Positions 56,227 to 64,000 of a stretch of 64,000 nt of DNA are shown in pieces (within the stretch, counting starts at the first letter, position 1; every line of letters starts with the position of its first letter). The stretch is from positions 1-64,000 of the forward strand of contig NZ_PVZB01000026.1 in the NCBI RefSeq assembly GCF_003002025.1, written 5' to 3'. The position numbers and the translations under genes were made by a program. This DNA is from Paraburkholderia sp. BL25I1N1. GTDB lineage: Bacteria; Pseudomonadota; Gammaproteobacteria; Burkholderiales; Burkholderiaceae. Below the pieces are notes generated by a model that was not told where the DNA came from, made no database searches, and was given only the letters and a program-made list of their open reading frames with translations.

Positions 56227-56529
56227 TTTTCCCCTTCTCGCTCGTCAGTAAGGCCACAGCAGTATGTGAAGAGTGGTCTCGTGAACCGCTCTACTCGATA
56301 TACGGCGATCTTGCGCCGCGTTCCGTTAAAGCAACTTCAAATAAGTCAGCGTCGGACTACTAATTTATTGCAATCGGAATGCGCAGCGCTTTCCAATCGA
56401 TTACATATCTACTGCCACGCGAGTGGGTTCCGCCATGCGTCGGTCCGGCATCCCAAATCGCGGGCACACACCTAAGTAATGCTTACAAATATCGAGTGAC
56501 TGCTTTTTTCTAAAGCACGGCCTGCGGCA
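56227..56529. other. Promoter region of the TonB receptor
   Basis: No gene. I searched for a Fur box and a cobalamin riboswitch before the receptor and recognised neither. The divergent or upstream XRE/cupin regulator is the likeliest controller. Confidence 0.5.
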
Positions 56530-57105
56530 CTAAAACAATCTCGGCGTCCCGACCCACACGACCACCGCTTCTTCACGCGCGGTATTGGACCAGGAGTGCG
56601 GCACGGTAGACTCGTAATGCGCGGTGTCGCCTGCCTGCAATACGAACGTCGTGCCTTCCAGCGTGAGCGAGATCTGGCCGCTCATCACATACAAGAATTC
56701 TTCACCGGCATGCGTTGTGACTTCCGACGGGTTCTGCCCCACCGGCATCCTGACGAGGATCACTTCCAGCTTGCCGCCGACCGACAGGTTCGTCAGCCTT
56801 CCAAACAGATTGGCGGTTCCGTCAAATCCGAAGTACTTCAGCTCGCTTCCTCTACGCACCGACTTGTCTTCGGTCGGCGTGTCGACGAAGTACTGCACCG
56901 TGACACCCAAAGCTCGCGCAATACCGACTAGCGACGTGATCGAAGGTGTTGCATGACCCCGTTCCACCTGCGATAAAAAGGGCTTGGAAATACCCGCGGT
57001 CGTTGCCACTTCATCCAGCGTGCGACTGAGCCGTTGGCGCAGCGCGCGGATTTTGCTTCCTATAGAGATTGCAACATGTGCCTTGTTATTGAGTGGCAAG
57101 ACCAT
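56530..57105 (-). CDS. XRE-family regulator with C-terminal cupin domain (PuuR-like)
   Basis: 191 residues from ATG 57105 (a TTG at 57129 is open). The HTH IRALRQRLSRTLDEVATTAGISKPFLSQVERGHATPSI is followed by a cupin barrel with PVGQNPSEVTTHAGEEFLYVMSG and LQAGDTAHYESTVPHSW. Regulators of this type sense a small ligand through the cupin. It lies 303 bp upstream of the receptor on the same strand, and between it and the TonB system. Confidence 0.9.
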   Translation of the reverse strand: MVLPLNNKAHVAISIGSKIRALRQRLSRTLDEVATTAGISKPFLSQVERGHATPSITSLVGIARALGVTVQYFVDTPTEDKSVRRGSELKYFGFDGTANLFGRLTNLSVGGKLEVILVRMPVGQNPSEVTTHAGEEFLYVMSGQISLTLEGTTFVLQAGDTAHYESTVPHSWSNTAREEAVVVWVGTPRLF

Positions 57106-57330
57106 AGCAAGACAGAATCCCGTAGTCAAAAATAGTTTGATATATACAAATTATGTTTCGTCGAGCGCAACGTTCTCCCTAAAACGTCCCTGATAGCCCT
57201 GCTGACAGTCCGCCATGGATAACCGCATCAATTTGTTATCCAGAAGACTTGCCCGCCCCCAACAATCCTTTTGATAGTTGCGGCTGCAACCACACATCGA
57301 CGTCGAAGACGAGCCCACGTTAATTGGAAC

Positions 57331-57367
57331 GCGCGCACTCCCTCGCGTCCACCGCGAGGGGACGCGC
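57331..57367. terminator. Hairpin after the TonB/Exb operon
   Basis: GCGCG ... CCCTCGCG, a 5-nt loop, CGCGAGGG ... CGCGC. It lies 36-72 bp beyond the stop of the TPR gene, in the right place for the end of the tonB operon. No T-run. Confidence 0.4.
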
Positions 57368-57402
57368 CTCATCTGAGAGAACCTGACGGGAGTGGGGTGC
57401 TC

Positions 57403-58587
57403 TTATTTCGACGCCACCAGAACCCACAAACGTGCGAGGTCGGCTGAACCATCGGTGCCTTTCACCGCACGGAAGGTTTGCACCGCGCGAGCCTTGTCGC
57501 CCGCGATGTAGTACGCCTCGCCGAGATGCAGCTGCGCCTGGTCCGGATGGTCGAGTCCACCCTTGGCGATCGCGGCATCCATCGCCGCCAGACCCTGCTT
57601 CGCCTGCCCCGCGAAAACCTGGTTGAAACCCACATCGACGGGGGCAACGGGGTTTGCCGGATCGGCGGGCGCTTGCGCGCGTTTGGCCGCGAGCGCCTGC
57701 AGACGTTTTTCGCGGTCCGCTTGCGCGTCACGTCCCAAAACGCCCGACGCAAAGCCCTGATCGATGATCTGCTTGCCTTCCGCGGTGGTGCCCGCCACGA
57801 TCGCCAGTTGGGTCATTTCCATATAGTCGTCGGCGGTCGAGAGCGATCCGGTAGCGCGACGCAGGCGATACGTGTCGATATCGAGCTTCGACGAATAGCC
57901 CGGCTTGTTGCGAATCGCCGAGAACAGATCGTCCCAGTAAGACTGCTTCGGATGATAGGCAACCAGCTTCTCGAGCGTGCTGCGGTACGTGGCATCGTCC
58001 TTCACGCGTTGCGCACACGTGCCGAGCAATTGCAGTTGCGATTCGTCGGGCGCGCGACCCGCACGCACCTGTGCATCGATGCCGGGCTTGAGCAGGCTCA
58101 CCACGCTCGCGCAATCGTTCGACAGGTAGTAAGACTGAACCAGCAGCGTGCGCATGTCCGGATCGCTGCCGCCGGTCTTCAGATAGCGCTGCGCGACTTT
58201 CGCCGCCTGCGCATAGTTCTTCTGCTGGAAGTAGATGCCCGCCAATGCCGCCGTCGTGCGCTGTTCGTCCGCGCCGCTCAGCTTGCCGGAACCCAGCAAC
58301 GTTTCGTAGGCCTGAGCAGCCACGCCGGTTTCGCCCGCCGCCGCCGCGGCCGCGCCACGCATCTGCTCGATCATGGTGCTTTCGTACGGCGTCTTGCCGG
58401 GCACGGCCGCCGCCTGATCGATCTTTGTCAGCGCGTCCTTGTACTTGTGCGCGCGATACAGATCCTGCGCGGCATTCAGCGGCTTCGCCACGTCCGGCCG
58501 CAAGGTGTCGGCGGCATGAGCGGCGAGCGGCAGCGCGAGAGCGGCCGCGATGACGGCGCGCTTGAAGCGGTGGTGAATCGTTTGCAT
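57403..58587 (-). CDS. Periplasmic TPR protein of the TonB operon
   Basis: 394 residues with a signal peptide (AAALALPLAAHA, cleavage before ADTLRP). Several TPR-like units follow (YRAHKYKDALTKIDQAA, GIYFQQKNYAQAAKVAQRYLK, LHLGEAYYIAGDKARAVQTF). It starts 9 bp after the last exbD, so it belongs to the tonB-exbB-exbD-exbD unit. It probably scaffolds the energy-transducing complex or a receptor in the periplasm. Role not known. Confidence 0.82.
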   Translation of the reverse strand: MQTIHHRFKRAVIAAALALPLAAHAADTLRPDVAKPLNAAQDLYRAHKYKDALTKIDQAAAVPGKTPYESTMIEQMRGAAAAAAGETGVAAQAYETLLGSGKLSGADEQRTTAALAGIYFQQKNYAQAAKVAQRYLKTGGSDPDMRTLLVQSYYLSNDCASVVSLLKPGIDAQVRAGRAPDESQLQLLGTCAQRVKDDATYRSTLEKLVAYHPKQSYWDDLFSAIRNKPGYSSKLDIDTYRLRRATGSLSTADDYMEMTQLAIVAGTTAEGKQIIDQGFASGVLGRDAQADREKRLQALAAKRAQAPADPANPVAPVDVGFNQVFAGQAKQGLAAMDAAIAKGGLDHPDQAQLHLGEAYYIAGDKARAVQTFRAVKGTDGSADLARLWVLVASK

Positions 58588-58596
58588 TGCCCTTCC

Positions 58597-59025
58597 CTAT
58601 TGCATGTACTGCTCATTGCCGATCAGGCCGATCTTGGTCGCGCCGAGCCGTTGCGCGGACGCCATGACTTCCGCGACATCTTTGTACGGCACCAGCTTGT
58701 TCGGCCGCAGATGGATCTCGGCTTGAACCGGTTCGGCGGCCACTTGCGCAAGCCTGGATTCGAGCGCGGCGCGATTCGGCACCGGCTGGCCGTTCCAGGT
58801 CGTGGTGCCGTCGAAGTCGATATCGATCTGTACCACTTCAGGCTGCGTGATCGGCGGCGGTGGATTGCCGACCGGCAGATTCATCTTGATGGCGTGCGTC
58901 TGAATCGGGATCGTGATGATCAGCATGATCAGCAACACCAGCATCACGTCGATTAGCGGCGTGGTGTTGATGTCGACCATCACATCCGGTTCGCTGCCGC
59001 CGCCCGACGATACGTTCATTCCCAT
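58597..59025 (-). CDS. exbD2: ExbD-family biopolymer transport protein, copy 2
   Basis: 142 residues. One membrane helix (INTTPLIDVMLVLLIMLIITIPIQTHAI) carries the key Asp of ExbD/TolR, followed by a periplasmic domain. It lies 147 bp from the first exbD, separated by repeats at 59040-59166. Two exbD genes after exbB parallel the Xanthomonas tonB-exbB-exbD1-exbD2 layout, where the second is needed for only some substrates. Confidence 0.92.
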   Translation of the reverse strand: MGMNVSSGGGSEPDVMVDINTTPLIDVMLVLLIMLIITIPIQTHAIKMNLPVGNPPPPITQPEVVQIDIDFDGTTTWNGQPVPNRAALESRLAQVAAEPVQAEIHLRPNKLVPYKDVAEVMASAQRLGATKIGLIGNEQYMQ

Positions 59026-59039
59026 TTTTGGCTCCTGTC

Positions 59040-59166
59040 GATCAGACTTGGCGCTTTAGCGCTTAGTCTGATCCCATGCACAGCGGTTGACCGGACTTGG
59101 CGCTTTAGCTGTCGGCCAGAGTTGGCGCTTTAGCGCTTACTCTGGTCCCATGCACAGCGGTCGATC
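59040..59166. repeat. REP-like tandem hairpins between the two exbD genes
   Basis: Two near copies of a 47-nt unit. Copy A: GATCAGACT (59040-59048), core GGCGCTTTAGCGC, AGTCTGATC (59065-59073). Copy B: CCAGAGT (59116-59122), the same core, ACTCTGG (59139-59145). Each is followed by the same TCCCATGCACAGCGG. A partial third core lies at 59094-59110. The outer stems differ by paired changes (CAGACT/AGTCTG against CAGAGT/ACTCTG), so the hairpin is maintained. Confidence 0.8.
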
Positions 59167-59172
59167 GCAAAA

Positions 59173-59595
59173 TCAGCCGCCGCGTGCGGGTGGCTCAGTG
59201 ATAAACGAAACCTTCGCGATACCGGCGCGCTCGCACTCGGTGATGACCCGGCCGATGAACTCATAACGCGCGCTCTGGTCGCCGCGAACGTGCACTTCCG
59301 GTTGCGGTGTCATGACCGACACGGTCTTCAGACGCGCCAGCAGCGTCGGGGCATCGACCTGCTTTTCGTTCCAGAAGAAGTCGCCGTCACGATTCACCGC
59401 GATGACGATACTCTTCGGCGTGGTCTGCAGCGGCTGAATCGTCTCTTTCGGCAATTGCACCGGCACCGTATGCGTCACGACCGGAATCGTGATCAGAAAG
59501 ATGATCAGCAGAACCAGCATCACGTCGACGAGCGGCGTGGTGTTGATACTGGAGATGACCTCGTCGTTGTCGTCCTGCCCAACGCTCATTGCCAT
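59173..59595 (-). CDS. exbD1: ExbD-family biopolymer transport protein, copy 1
   Basis: 140 residues. The N-terminal helix SINTTPLVDVMLVLLIIFLITIPVV contains the proton-channel Asp, and the periplasmic part ends in FITEPPARGG. It starts 12 bp after exbB, the usual spacing. Works with ExbB and TonB to convert the proton gradient into force on outer-membrane receptors. Confidence 0.93.
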   Translation of the reverse strand: MAMSVGQDDNDEVISSINTTPLVDVMLVLLIIFLITIPVVTHTVPVQLPKETIQPLQTTPKSIVIAVNRDGDFFWNEKQVDAPTLLARLKTVSVMTPQPEVHVRGDQSARYEFIGRVITECERAGIAKVSFITEPPARGG

Positions 59596-59607
59596 GACGG
59601 ACTCCGC

Positions 59608-60513
59608 TTATTGAACCAGCGACGCTTCGCGAGCCGTAGCACGCGCCGGGCGACGGCTGCCGGCCAGCAACACGGTATGCAGTTGCGCGCCGAATGCACG
59701 GACACGCTCCATCACCGATTTGTTGCGACGAACCAGGAAGTTGTAGCCGAGCACCGCGGGCACTGCCACCGCAAGACCGATCGCCGTCATGATCAGCGCC
59801 TCGCCCACCGGACCCGCGACCTTGTCGATCGACGCCTGGCCTGCAATGCCGATGGCCGTCAGCGCGTGATAGATCCCCCACACCGTACCGAACAGGCCAA
59901 CGAACGGCGCCGTCGAACCCACCGTGCCAAGGAACGCCAAACCGTCTTGCAGCCGGTTCGACACATTGGTGATCGCACGCTCGACCGAGGTATCGATCCA
60001 CGTGTTGCGGTCCACAGCCTCAAGCAATGCTTCTTCGTGATGCTCGCCCGCTTCGATAGCCGTTTCGGCGATGAAGCGGAACGGCGATGTTTCGTCGAGC
60101 AGCTTTGCGCCTTCCACCAGCGACGGCGCGCTCCACAACTGCTCGTCCGCGCTCTTCGCGCGGCGGTTCGCGCGGAACTGTTCGACGAACTTGGTGATCA
60201 TGATGTACCAGCTGCCCATCGACATGAGCACCAGCAGAATCAGCACGAAGCGGGCGACGAAGTCGCCGTTATTCCAGAGGGCGCTGAGCCCGTAAGGGTT
60301 GCTGACCGTTTCAGATGTAGCCGGTGCCGGCGGCGGCACTGCTTCGTCGGCGGCCGCGCTGGCGGTTTGCGGCGTGGCGGTGGCCGGTGCCGCGGCAGCC
60401 GACGCCGTGGCGTCGCTGGCCTGCGCGTGGGCCATCTGCGGTGCAACGAAATCCACCGTGGTCACGGCGATCAACATGCTTGCCGCCAGTGCGGCGAGAG
60501 TACGCTTCTTCAT
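59608..60513 (-). CDS. exbB: ExbB, proton channel of the TonB system
   Basis: 301 residues. An N-terminal signal-like segment and a Pro/Ala-rich spacer (to about residue 70) are followed by three membrane helices of the MotA/TolQ/ExbB fold; LGTVGSTAPFVGLFGTVWGIYHALTAIG is the family signature. Second gene of the unit, 76 bp after tonB. Confidence 0.94.
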   Translation of the reverse strand: MKKRTLAALAASMLIAVTTVDFVAPQMAHAQASDATASAAAAPATATPQTASAAADEAVPPPAPATSETVSNPYGLSALWNNGDFVARFVLILLVLMSMGSWYIMITKFVEQFRANRRAKSADEQLWSAPSLVEGAKLLDETSPFRFIAETAIEAGEHHEEALLEAVDRNTWIDTSVERAITNVSNRLQDGLAFLGTVGSTAPFVGLFGTVWGIYHALTAIGIAGQASIDKVAGPVGEALIMTAIGLAVAVPAVLGYNFLVRRNKSVMERVRAFGAQLHTVLLAGSRRPARATAREASLVQ

Positions 60514-60589
60514 GCCTGCTCCAAGTTCATTAGTACAACTTCTAAACTAAGACTGATAAATCGCTACCGGTACCGAACAGCCTGTGAAT

Positions 60590-61303
60590 TCAGTTCAGGT
60601 TAAACGAGAACGGAACTTGCACACGGACAGCCTGGCCTTGGGAAACGCACGTGAACTGCTTGACTGCGTTGAATGCGGCACGATCCAGTGAGGAGTCGTC
60701 CGAGGATTTGGCAACGCGTTCATTCGTAATATGGCCCTGCGGGTCGACGACGAATTCAACAACAACATCACCCGTCACGTTGTTTTCCTGCGCTTCCTTC
60801 GGGTAGCGGATCGACGAACGGATCTGATCCGAGTTCGGACACACCACTCCGACTTCGGTGCTCACAGGCTTCGTCGGCGCGGGCGGCGCCGGCGGTGCGG
60901 GCGGGGCCACCGCGGGCGCCGACACGACCGGTGCGGCCTGATGCGTAATAGTCGGCTGCTGCGGCGGCGTCTGCACCTGCACTTCCGGCGGCGGCACGAA
61001 TGGCGGCGGCGGCGGCGCGAACTTCGGCGGCGGCAATTGCACCGTGGGCAACGGCGGCGGAGGCGGCGGCTTCACCGGTTCGATGATTTTCGTTTCGATC
61101 GGATGCTGAATAACCTGCACGACCTTGGTGGCGAGGCCGTTGATCAGCGCATAAATCAGCACGATGTGCAAAAGCAGAACAACTGCAATGCCGCCAAAGC
61201 GGCGTACTGGGTTTTGCTGCTTGCGCCCAAACTCGCGCGGGCGCCCTGGCCTCTCCATACGGGCCGCTGCTGCCGGAAAATGCCCTTCGACTTTCGTACC
61301 CAC
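60590..61303 (-). CDS. tonB: TonB energy-transducing protein
   Basis: 237 residues starting at GTG 61303, which has GGAGGAG five bases upstream; no better ATG exists. A membrane anchor (FGGIAVVLLLHIVLIYALING) is followed by a long Pro-rich arm (KPPPPPPLPTVQLPPPKF onward) and the C-terminal TonB domain (IRYPKEAQENNVTGDVVVEFVVDP). Two Cys in the C-terminal domain (VVCPNS, QFTCVS) could form a disulfide. It drives the TonB receptor at 53482 and others. Confidence 0.94.
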   Translation of the reverse strand: MGTKVEGHFPAAAARMERPGRPREFGRKQQNPVRRFGGIAVVLLLHIVLIYALINGLATKVVQVIQHPIETKIIEPVKPPPPPPLPTVQLPPPKFAPPPPPFVPPPEVQVQTPPQQPTITHQAAPVVSAPAVAPPAPPAPPAPTKPVSTEVGVVCPNSDQIRSSIRYPKEAQENNVTGDVVVEFVVDPQGHITNERVAKSSDDSSLDRAAFNAVKQFTCVSQGQAVRVQVPFSFNLN

Positions 61304-62258
61304 CTTTACTCCTCCGGCGTGAACCGTCCATTTCTGTAACTGCAGTGCGCTTACCTGCCGCAAACAGCATTCACTTCAACCATCTGGCAACCAGCGGCAT
61401 TTGATTCGGAGTCCAAAACGGACGTGACACTACCCGGCTCCGATCCGACGACACGGACGCGCCTCTAGAAGACGGCGGTCGTGCGTCATGTGAGCCGAAT
61501 AACCGATCTAAGTAGAACTACTAATAGATTAAATTTGAGCCGTTCGCTTCTGCCTTGCATGAACGCTGGAGAGAACCTTATCTCTATAACTCGTAGCGCC
61601 TGGAACTTTTTGCGCAAACGTCACACGCGTTTCATGGGAGGCAACAATAGCAGGACAAAAAATGTACGGTCAAACTTTTTTTGATGACGGCATACTTAGT
61701 TTAGAGCGCTAACTCTAACTCATGCCAAATTCGCGCCGCTTTAAAAGAATAAGCGTCTGTGGAGCAGATAAGCATTCGGATGTTTCTGCCCGACAATTGG
61801 GAATTTACTGCACTTCCGGCGTGCATCGATGCACGAAAAACTACCGGACGCACGTCTAAAAGGGAATGCGGAGGTCCCACTGGGCAGGCGTTTAGACGCC
61901 CTCGCAGCGTGATTTGCGTGGAGGGCGGGCATGACGTTGTCGTGGTAATCGGGCGCCGGGCTATGACCGCCGCCGACGGCGAGACGATAGCAGAAGGAAA
62001 GAAGTCTTTAAAAATATTTTTAGCGGTATTTACGACACTCTTTATACGCATCCCAATTACGCGTTGAATTTAATTACAAAACAATTCCAATAAATTACAT
62101 TAAGCCGACAAAGCGAAGGATGGCGGGGACAAGCGATGTCGGTGCGACGTGAACGTCACAAACAGAGCAATTCCGCGCGGACCGAATGGCCTCGCCAGAG
62201 CGACATGAATCACGCGTCGGCAAACTCCCGCGGGTTCAACAAACAAATAAACGAGCAG
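61304..62258. other. Long intergenic region upstream of tonB
   Basis: AT-richer than the rest and without a credible gene. It holds a perfect 14-bp palindrome GTGCATCGATGCAC (61821-61834) and an 8-bp inverted repeat CGTCTAAA (61853-61860)/TTTAGACG (61891-61898). A frame at 61701-62051 on the minus strand has no recognisable domain. The tonB promoter should be near its left end; I recognised no Fur box. Confidence 0.5.
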
Positions 62259-62296
62259 GCAGGAGCGGCGCGCCCTCGATCGCGCCGCTCTGCTGC
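62259..62296 (-). terminator. Hairpin terminator after uvrA
   Basis: GAGCGGCGCG (62263-62272) and CGCGCCGCTC (62281-62290) around an 8-nt loop, extended by GCAG/CTGC, just beyond the uvrA stop. On the minus strand it is followed by CTGCCTGCTCGTTTATTTG, a loose T-rich end. Confidence 0.55.
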
Positions 62297-62297
62297 A

Positions 62298-64000
62298 TTA
62301 GCCGTTCGTGCCCTCTCCCGCCGCGACGGTGTTGTTGTCACGCGATCGCGCGAGAACCGGCCGCAACGCGGCGCCCGTGTGACTCGCCGCAATGCGCGAC
62401 AAGCCTTCGGGATCCGTAGCAGCGACGATCGAGCCGCCGCCTACGCCGCCTTCCGGACCGAGGTCGATGATCCAGTCCGCCTCGGCGATCACATCCAGAT
62501 CGTGCTCGATGACGACAACGCTATGGCCGCCGTCCGCGAGACGATGCAGCACGCGAATCAGCTTGGCGACGTCGGCCATATGCAGGCCCACGGTCGGTTC
62601 GTCCAGCACATACAAGGTATGCGGCGGCTTCTGCCCGCGCCGCGTGATGTCGTCGCGCACCTTGCTCAATTCGGTGACGAGCTTGATCCGTTGCGCCTCG
62701 CCGCCGGACAACGTGGGGGACGGTTGACCCAGCGTGAGATAGCCGAGCCCGACGTCTTTCATCAACTGCAATGGATGAGCAATGTTCGTGATGGGCGCAA
62801 AGAATTCGACGGCTTCGTCGATCTCCATGGTCAGTACGTCGCCGATATTCTTGCCGCGCCACGTGACCGCGAGCGTCTCCGGATTGAAGCGCTGCCCGTG
62901 ACACACATCGCAGGGCACTTTCACGTCGGGCAGGAAGCTCATGCCGATGGTGCGCACGCCCTGCCCCTCACAAGCCGGGCAACTGCCTTCGCCGGTATTG
63001 AACGAGAAACGCGAGGCCGTGTAGCCACGCGCGCGCGCTTCGAGCGTGCCGGCGAACAGCTTGCGGATCGCATCCCACACGCCGATGTAGGTGGCCGGAC
63101 ACGAACGCGGCGTCTTGCCGATCGGCGTTTGATCGACCTCGAGTACACGGTCGATGGTTTCCCAGCCGGTGATCGAATCGCAGCCTTGCCATGCATGCGT
63201 CACGTTTAGCGGCGCGCGCGGCGCCGTGCGCGCCAGCACGCTGGAGCGCCGGTTCGTTGCCGGTTTTTCTTCGGCCGCGGCGCGCGCGCGCCGCGTGGCC
63301 GGCGATGACAACACCGAACGTCCGACTGCATCCAGCAGGTTGGTCATCAGCACGTCGCGCGCGAGCGTGGACTTGCCGGAACCGCTGACGCCAGTGACCG
63401 CGACGAGTCGCGACAAAGGAATGCCGACCGTAACGTTGCGCAGGTTATGCAGCTTGCCGCCATGCACGGTCAGCCAGTTCTCCGGCACCGCGGCCGCGCG
63501 CTTGCCCGGCGCGACCACTTCGCGACGCGGCTGCAGCGGATGCACGATCGGTTGTGCAAGAAACTGTCCGGTCAGCGAATCGGGCTGCGCCGACAGATCC
63601 GCCACGCTGCCCTGCGCGACCAGCGTGCCGCCGCGTTTGCCGGCGCCCGGCCCGATGTCGATGATGTGATCGGCACGGCGGATCGTATCCTCGTCGTGCT
63701 CGACGACCACCAGCGTATTGCCCTTGTCACCGAGCTTGCGTAAAGCGTTCAGCAGAATCTGGTTGTCACGCGGGTGCAGACCGATGGTCGGTTCGTCTAG
63801 CACATAGCAGACGCCTTGCAGGTTGCTGCCGAGCTGCGCGGCAAGCCGGATGCGCTGCGCTTCGCCGCCCGACAGGCTCGGCGCCGCGCGATCGAGACTC
63901 AGATAGCCGAGGCCCACTTCTTCGAGAAACTGCAGACGGCTGCCGATTTCGCTCACCACGTCACGCGCGATTTCCGCATCGCGACCGGTCATTTCCAGCG
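62298..64000 (-). CDS. uvrA: UvrA excinuclease ABC ATPase subunit, C-terminal part
   Basis: About 567 residues; the 5' end is beyond the window. It contains the end of the first ATPase half (LSGGEAQRIRLAAQLGSNLQGVCYVLDEPTIGLHPRD), then the second half with Walker A TGVSGSGKSTLARDV, the zinc finger CPACEGQG...CDVCHGQRF, signature LSGGEAQRIKL and Walker B YVLDEPTVGLHM. UvrA recognises DNA damage in nucleotide excision repair. An extra basic segment after the second Walker A (about 30 residues, RRARAAAEEKPATNRR) is longer than in E. coli, as in the large UvrA paralogues of Burkholderia-type genomes. Confidence 0.95.
   Translation of the reverse strand, partial: LEMTGRDAEIARDVVSEIGSRLQFLEEVGLGYLSLDRAAPSLSGGEAQRIRLAAQLGSNLQGVCYVLDEPTIGLHPRDNQILLNALRKLGDKGNTLVVVEHDEDTIRRADHIIDIGPGAGKRGGTLVAQGSVADLSAQPDSLTGQFLAQPIVHPLQPRREVVAPGKRAAAVPENWLTVHGGKLHNLRNVTVGIPLSRLVAVTGVSGSGKSTLARDVLMTNLLDAVGRSVLSSPATRRARAAAEEKPATNRRSSVLARTAPRAPLNVTHAWQGCDSITGWETIDRVLEVDQTPIGKTPRSCPATYIGVWDAIRKLFAGTLEARARGYTASRFSFNTGEGSCPACEGQGVRTIGMSFLPDVKVPCDVCHGQRFNPETLAVTWRGKNIGDVLTMEIDEAVEFFAPITNIAHPLQLMKDVGLGYLTLGQPSPTLSGGEAQRIKLVTELSKVRDDITRRGQKPPHTLYVLDEPTVGLHMADVAKLIRVLHRLADGGHSVVVIEHDLDVIAEADWIIDLGPEGGVGGGSIVAATDPEGLSRIAASHTGAALRPVLARSRDNNTVAAGEGTNG

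Noticed and set aside
53320..56475. A 1051-codon open frame antisense to the TonB receptor gene
   Set aside because: It is the mirror of a GC-rich gene on the other strand, Arg-rich and without domains. Such shadows occur opposite many genes here (for example 4512-6113 and 40295-42067).
56227..56529. Cobalamin riboswitch or Fur box before the TonB receptor
   Set aside because: No B12-box core and no GATAAT-type 19-bp dyad could be seen, so the receptor is not assigned to cobalamin or iron.
59040..59166. Repeats considered as a CRISPR array
   Set aside because: Only two full units, each an internal hairpin, with no regular unique spacers and no cas genes.
61701..62051. Minus-strand frame of 116 codons in the tonB-uvrA gap
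   Set aside because: No recognisable domain, atypical composition and no clear ribosome site.

Overview
The window is GC-rich (low-60s percent by eye) Gram-negative DNA. Protein families, codon use and a dense set of LysR regulators point to a Burkholderiaceae member, most likely Paraburkholderia. No rRNA, tRNA, CRISPR array or prophage was recognised. The left edge carries the 3' end of an IS256-type transposase, and the right edge cuts a uvrA gene.

Region 1 (0.7-10.9 kb) is small-molecule catabolism: an MFS permease with an M20 amidohydrolase and a divergent LysR regulator; an aldehyde dehydrogenase facing a small cupin; and an NCS1 permease with an FAD amine-oxidase-like enzyme beside a CbbR-like LysR regulator. 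Region 2 (11-18.6 kb) has a type II NADH dehydrogenase gene broken by one in-frame TAA, a CusRS-like two-component system, a beta-carbonic anhydrase, a divergent argP/lysE pair and two small proteins of unknown role.

Region 3 (18.9-35 kb) is a complete pel exopolysaccharide operon, pelABCDEFG on the minus strand. Its genes overlap or are closely spaced, and it ends with an extra secreted hydrolase homologous to the N-terminal domain of PelA. The PelA of this window seems to have lost the hydrolase residues that the stand-alone protein keeps. Divergent from pelA is a secreted Spherulin-4/GH135-type hydrolase (the family of fungal Sph3). Its leader contains what looks like a class I cyclic-di-GMP (GEMM) riboswitch. 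PelD also keeps an RxxD c-di-GMP site, so one second messenger may control both synthesis and trimming of the polymer.

Region 4 (35-39.6 kb) is mixed: a GNAT, a LysR regulator divergent from an EamA exporter, an orphan rmlC, and a GlxA-type AraC regulator.

Region 5 (40.3-61.3 kb, all minus strand) may form one functional route. It has TonB-ExbB-ExbD-ExbD plus a TPR protein, a PuuR-like XRE/cupin regulator and a TonB-dependent receptor. These are followed by a tightly packed nine-gene run: YejABEF-type peptide importer, TldD/TldE peptidase pair, two tandem GNAT acetyltransferases and an RND efflux permease. Read in order, this suggests outer-membrane capture, cytoplasmic import, proteolysis, acetylation and export of a peptide-like compound. 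That function is inferred from gene order, not shown.
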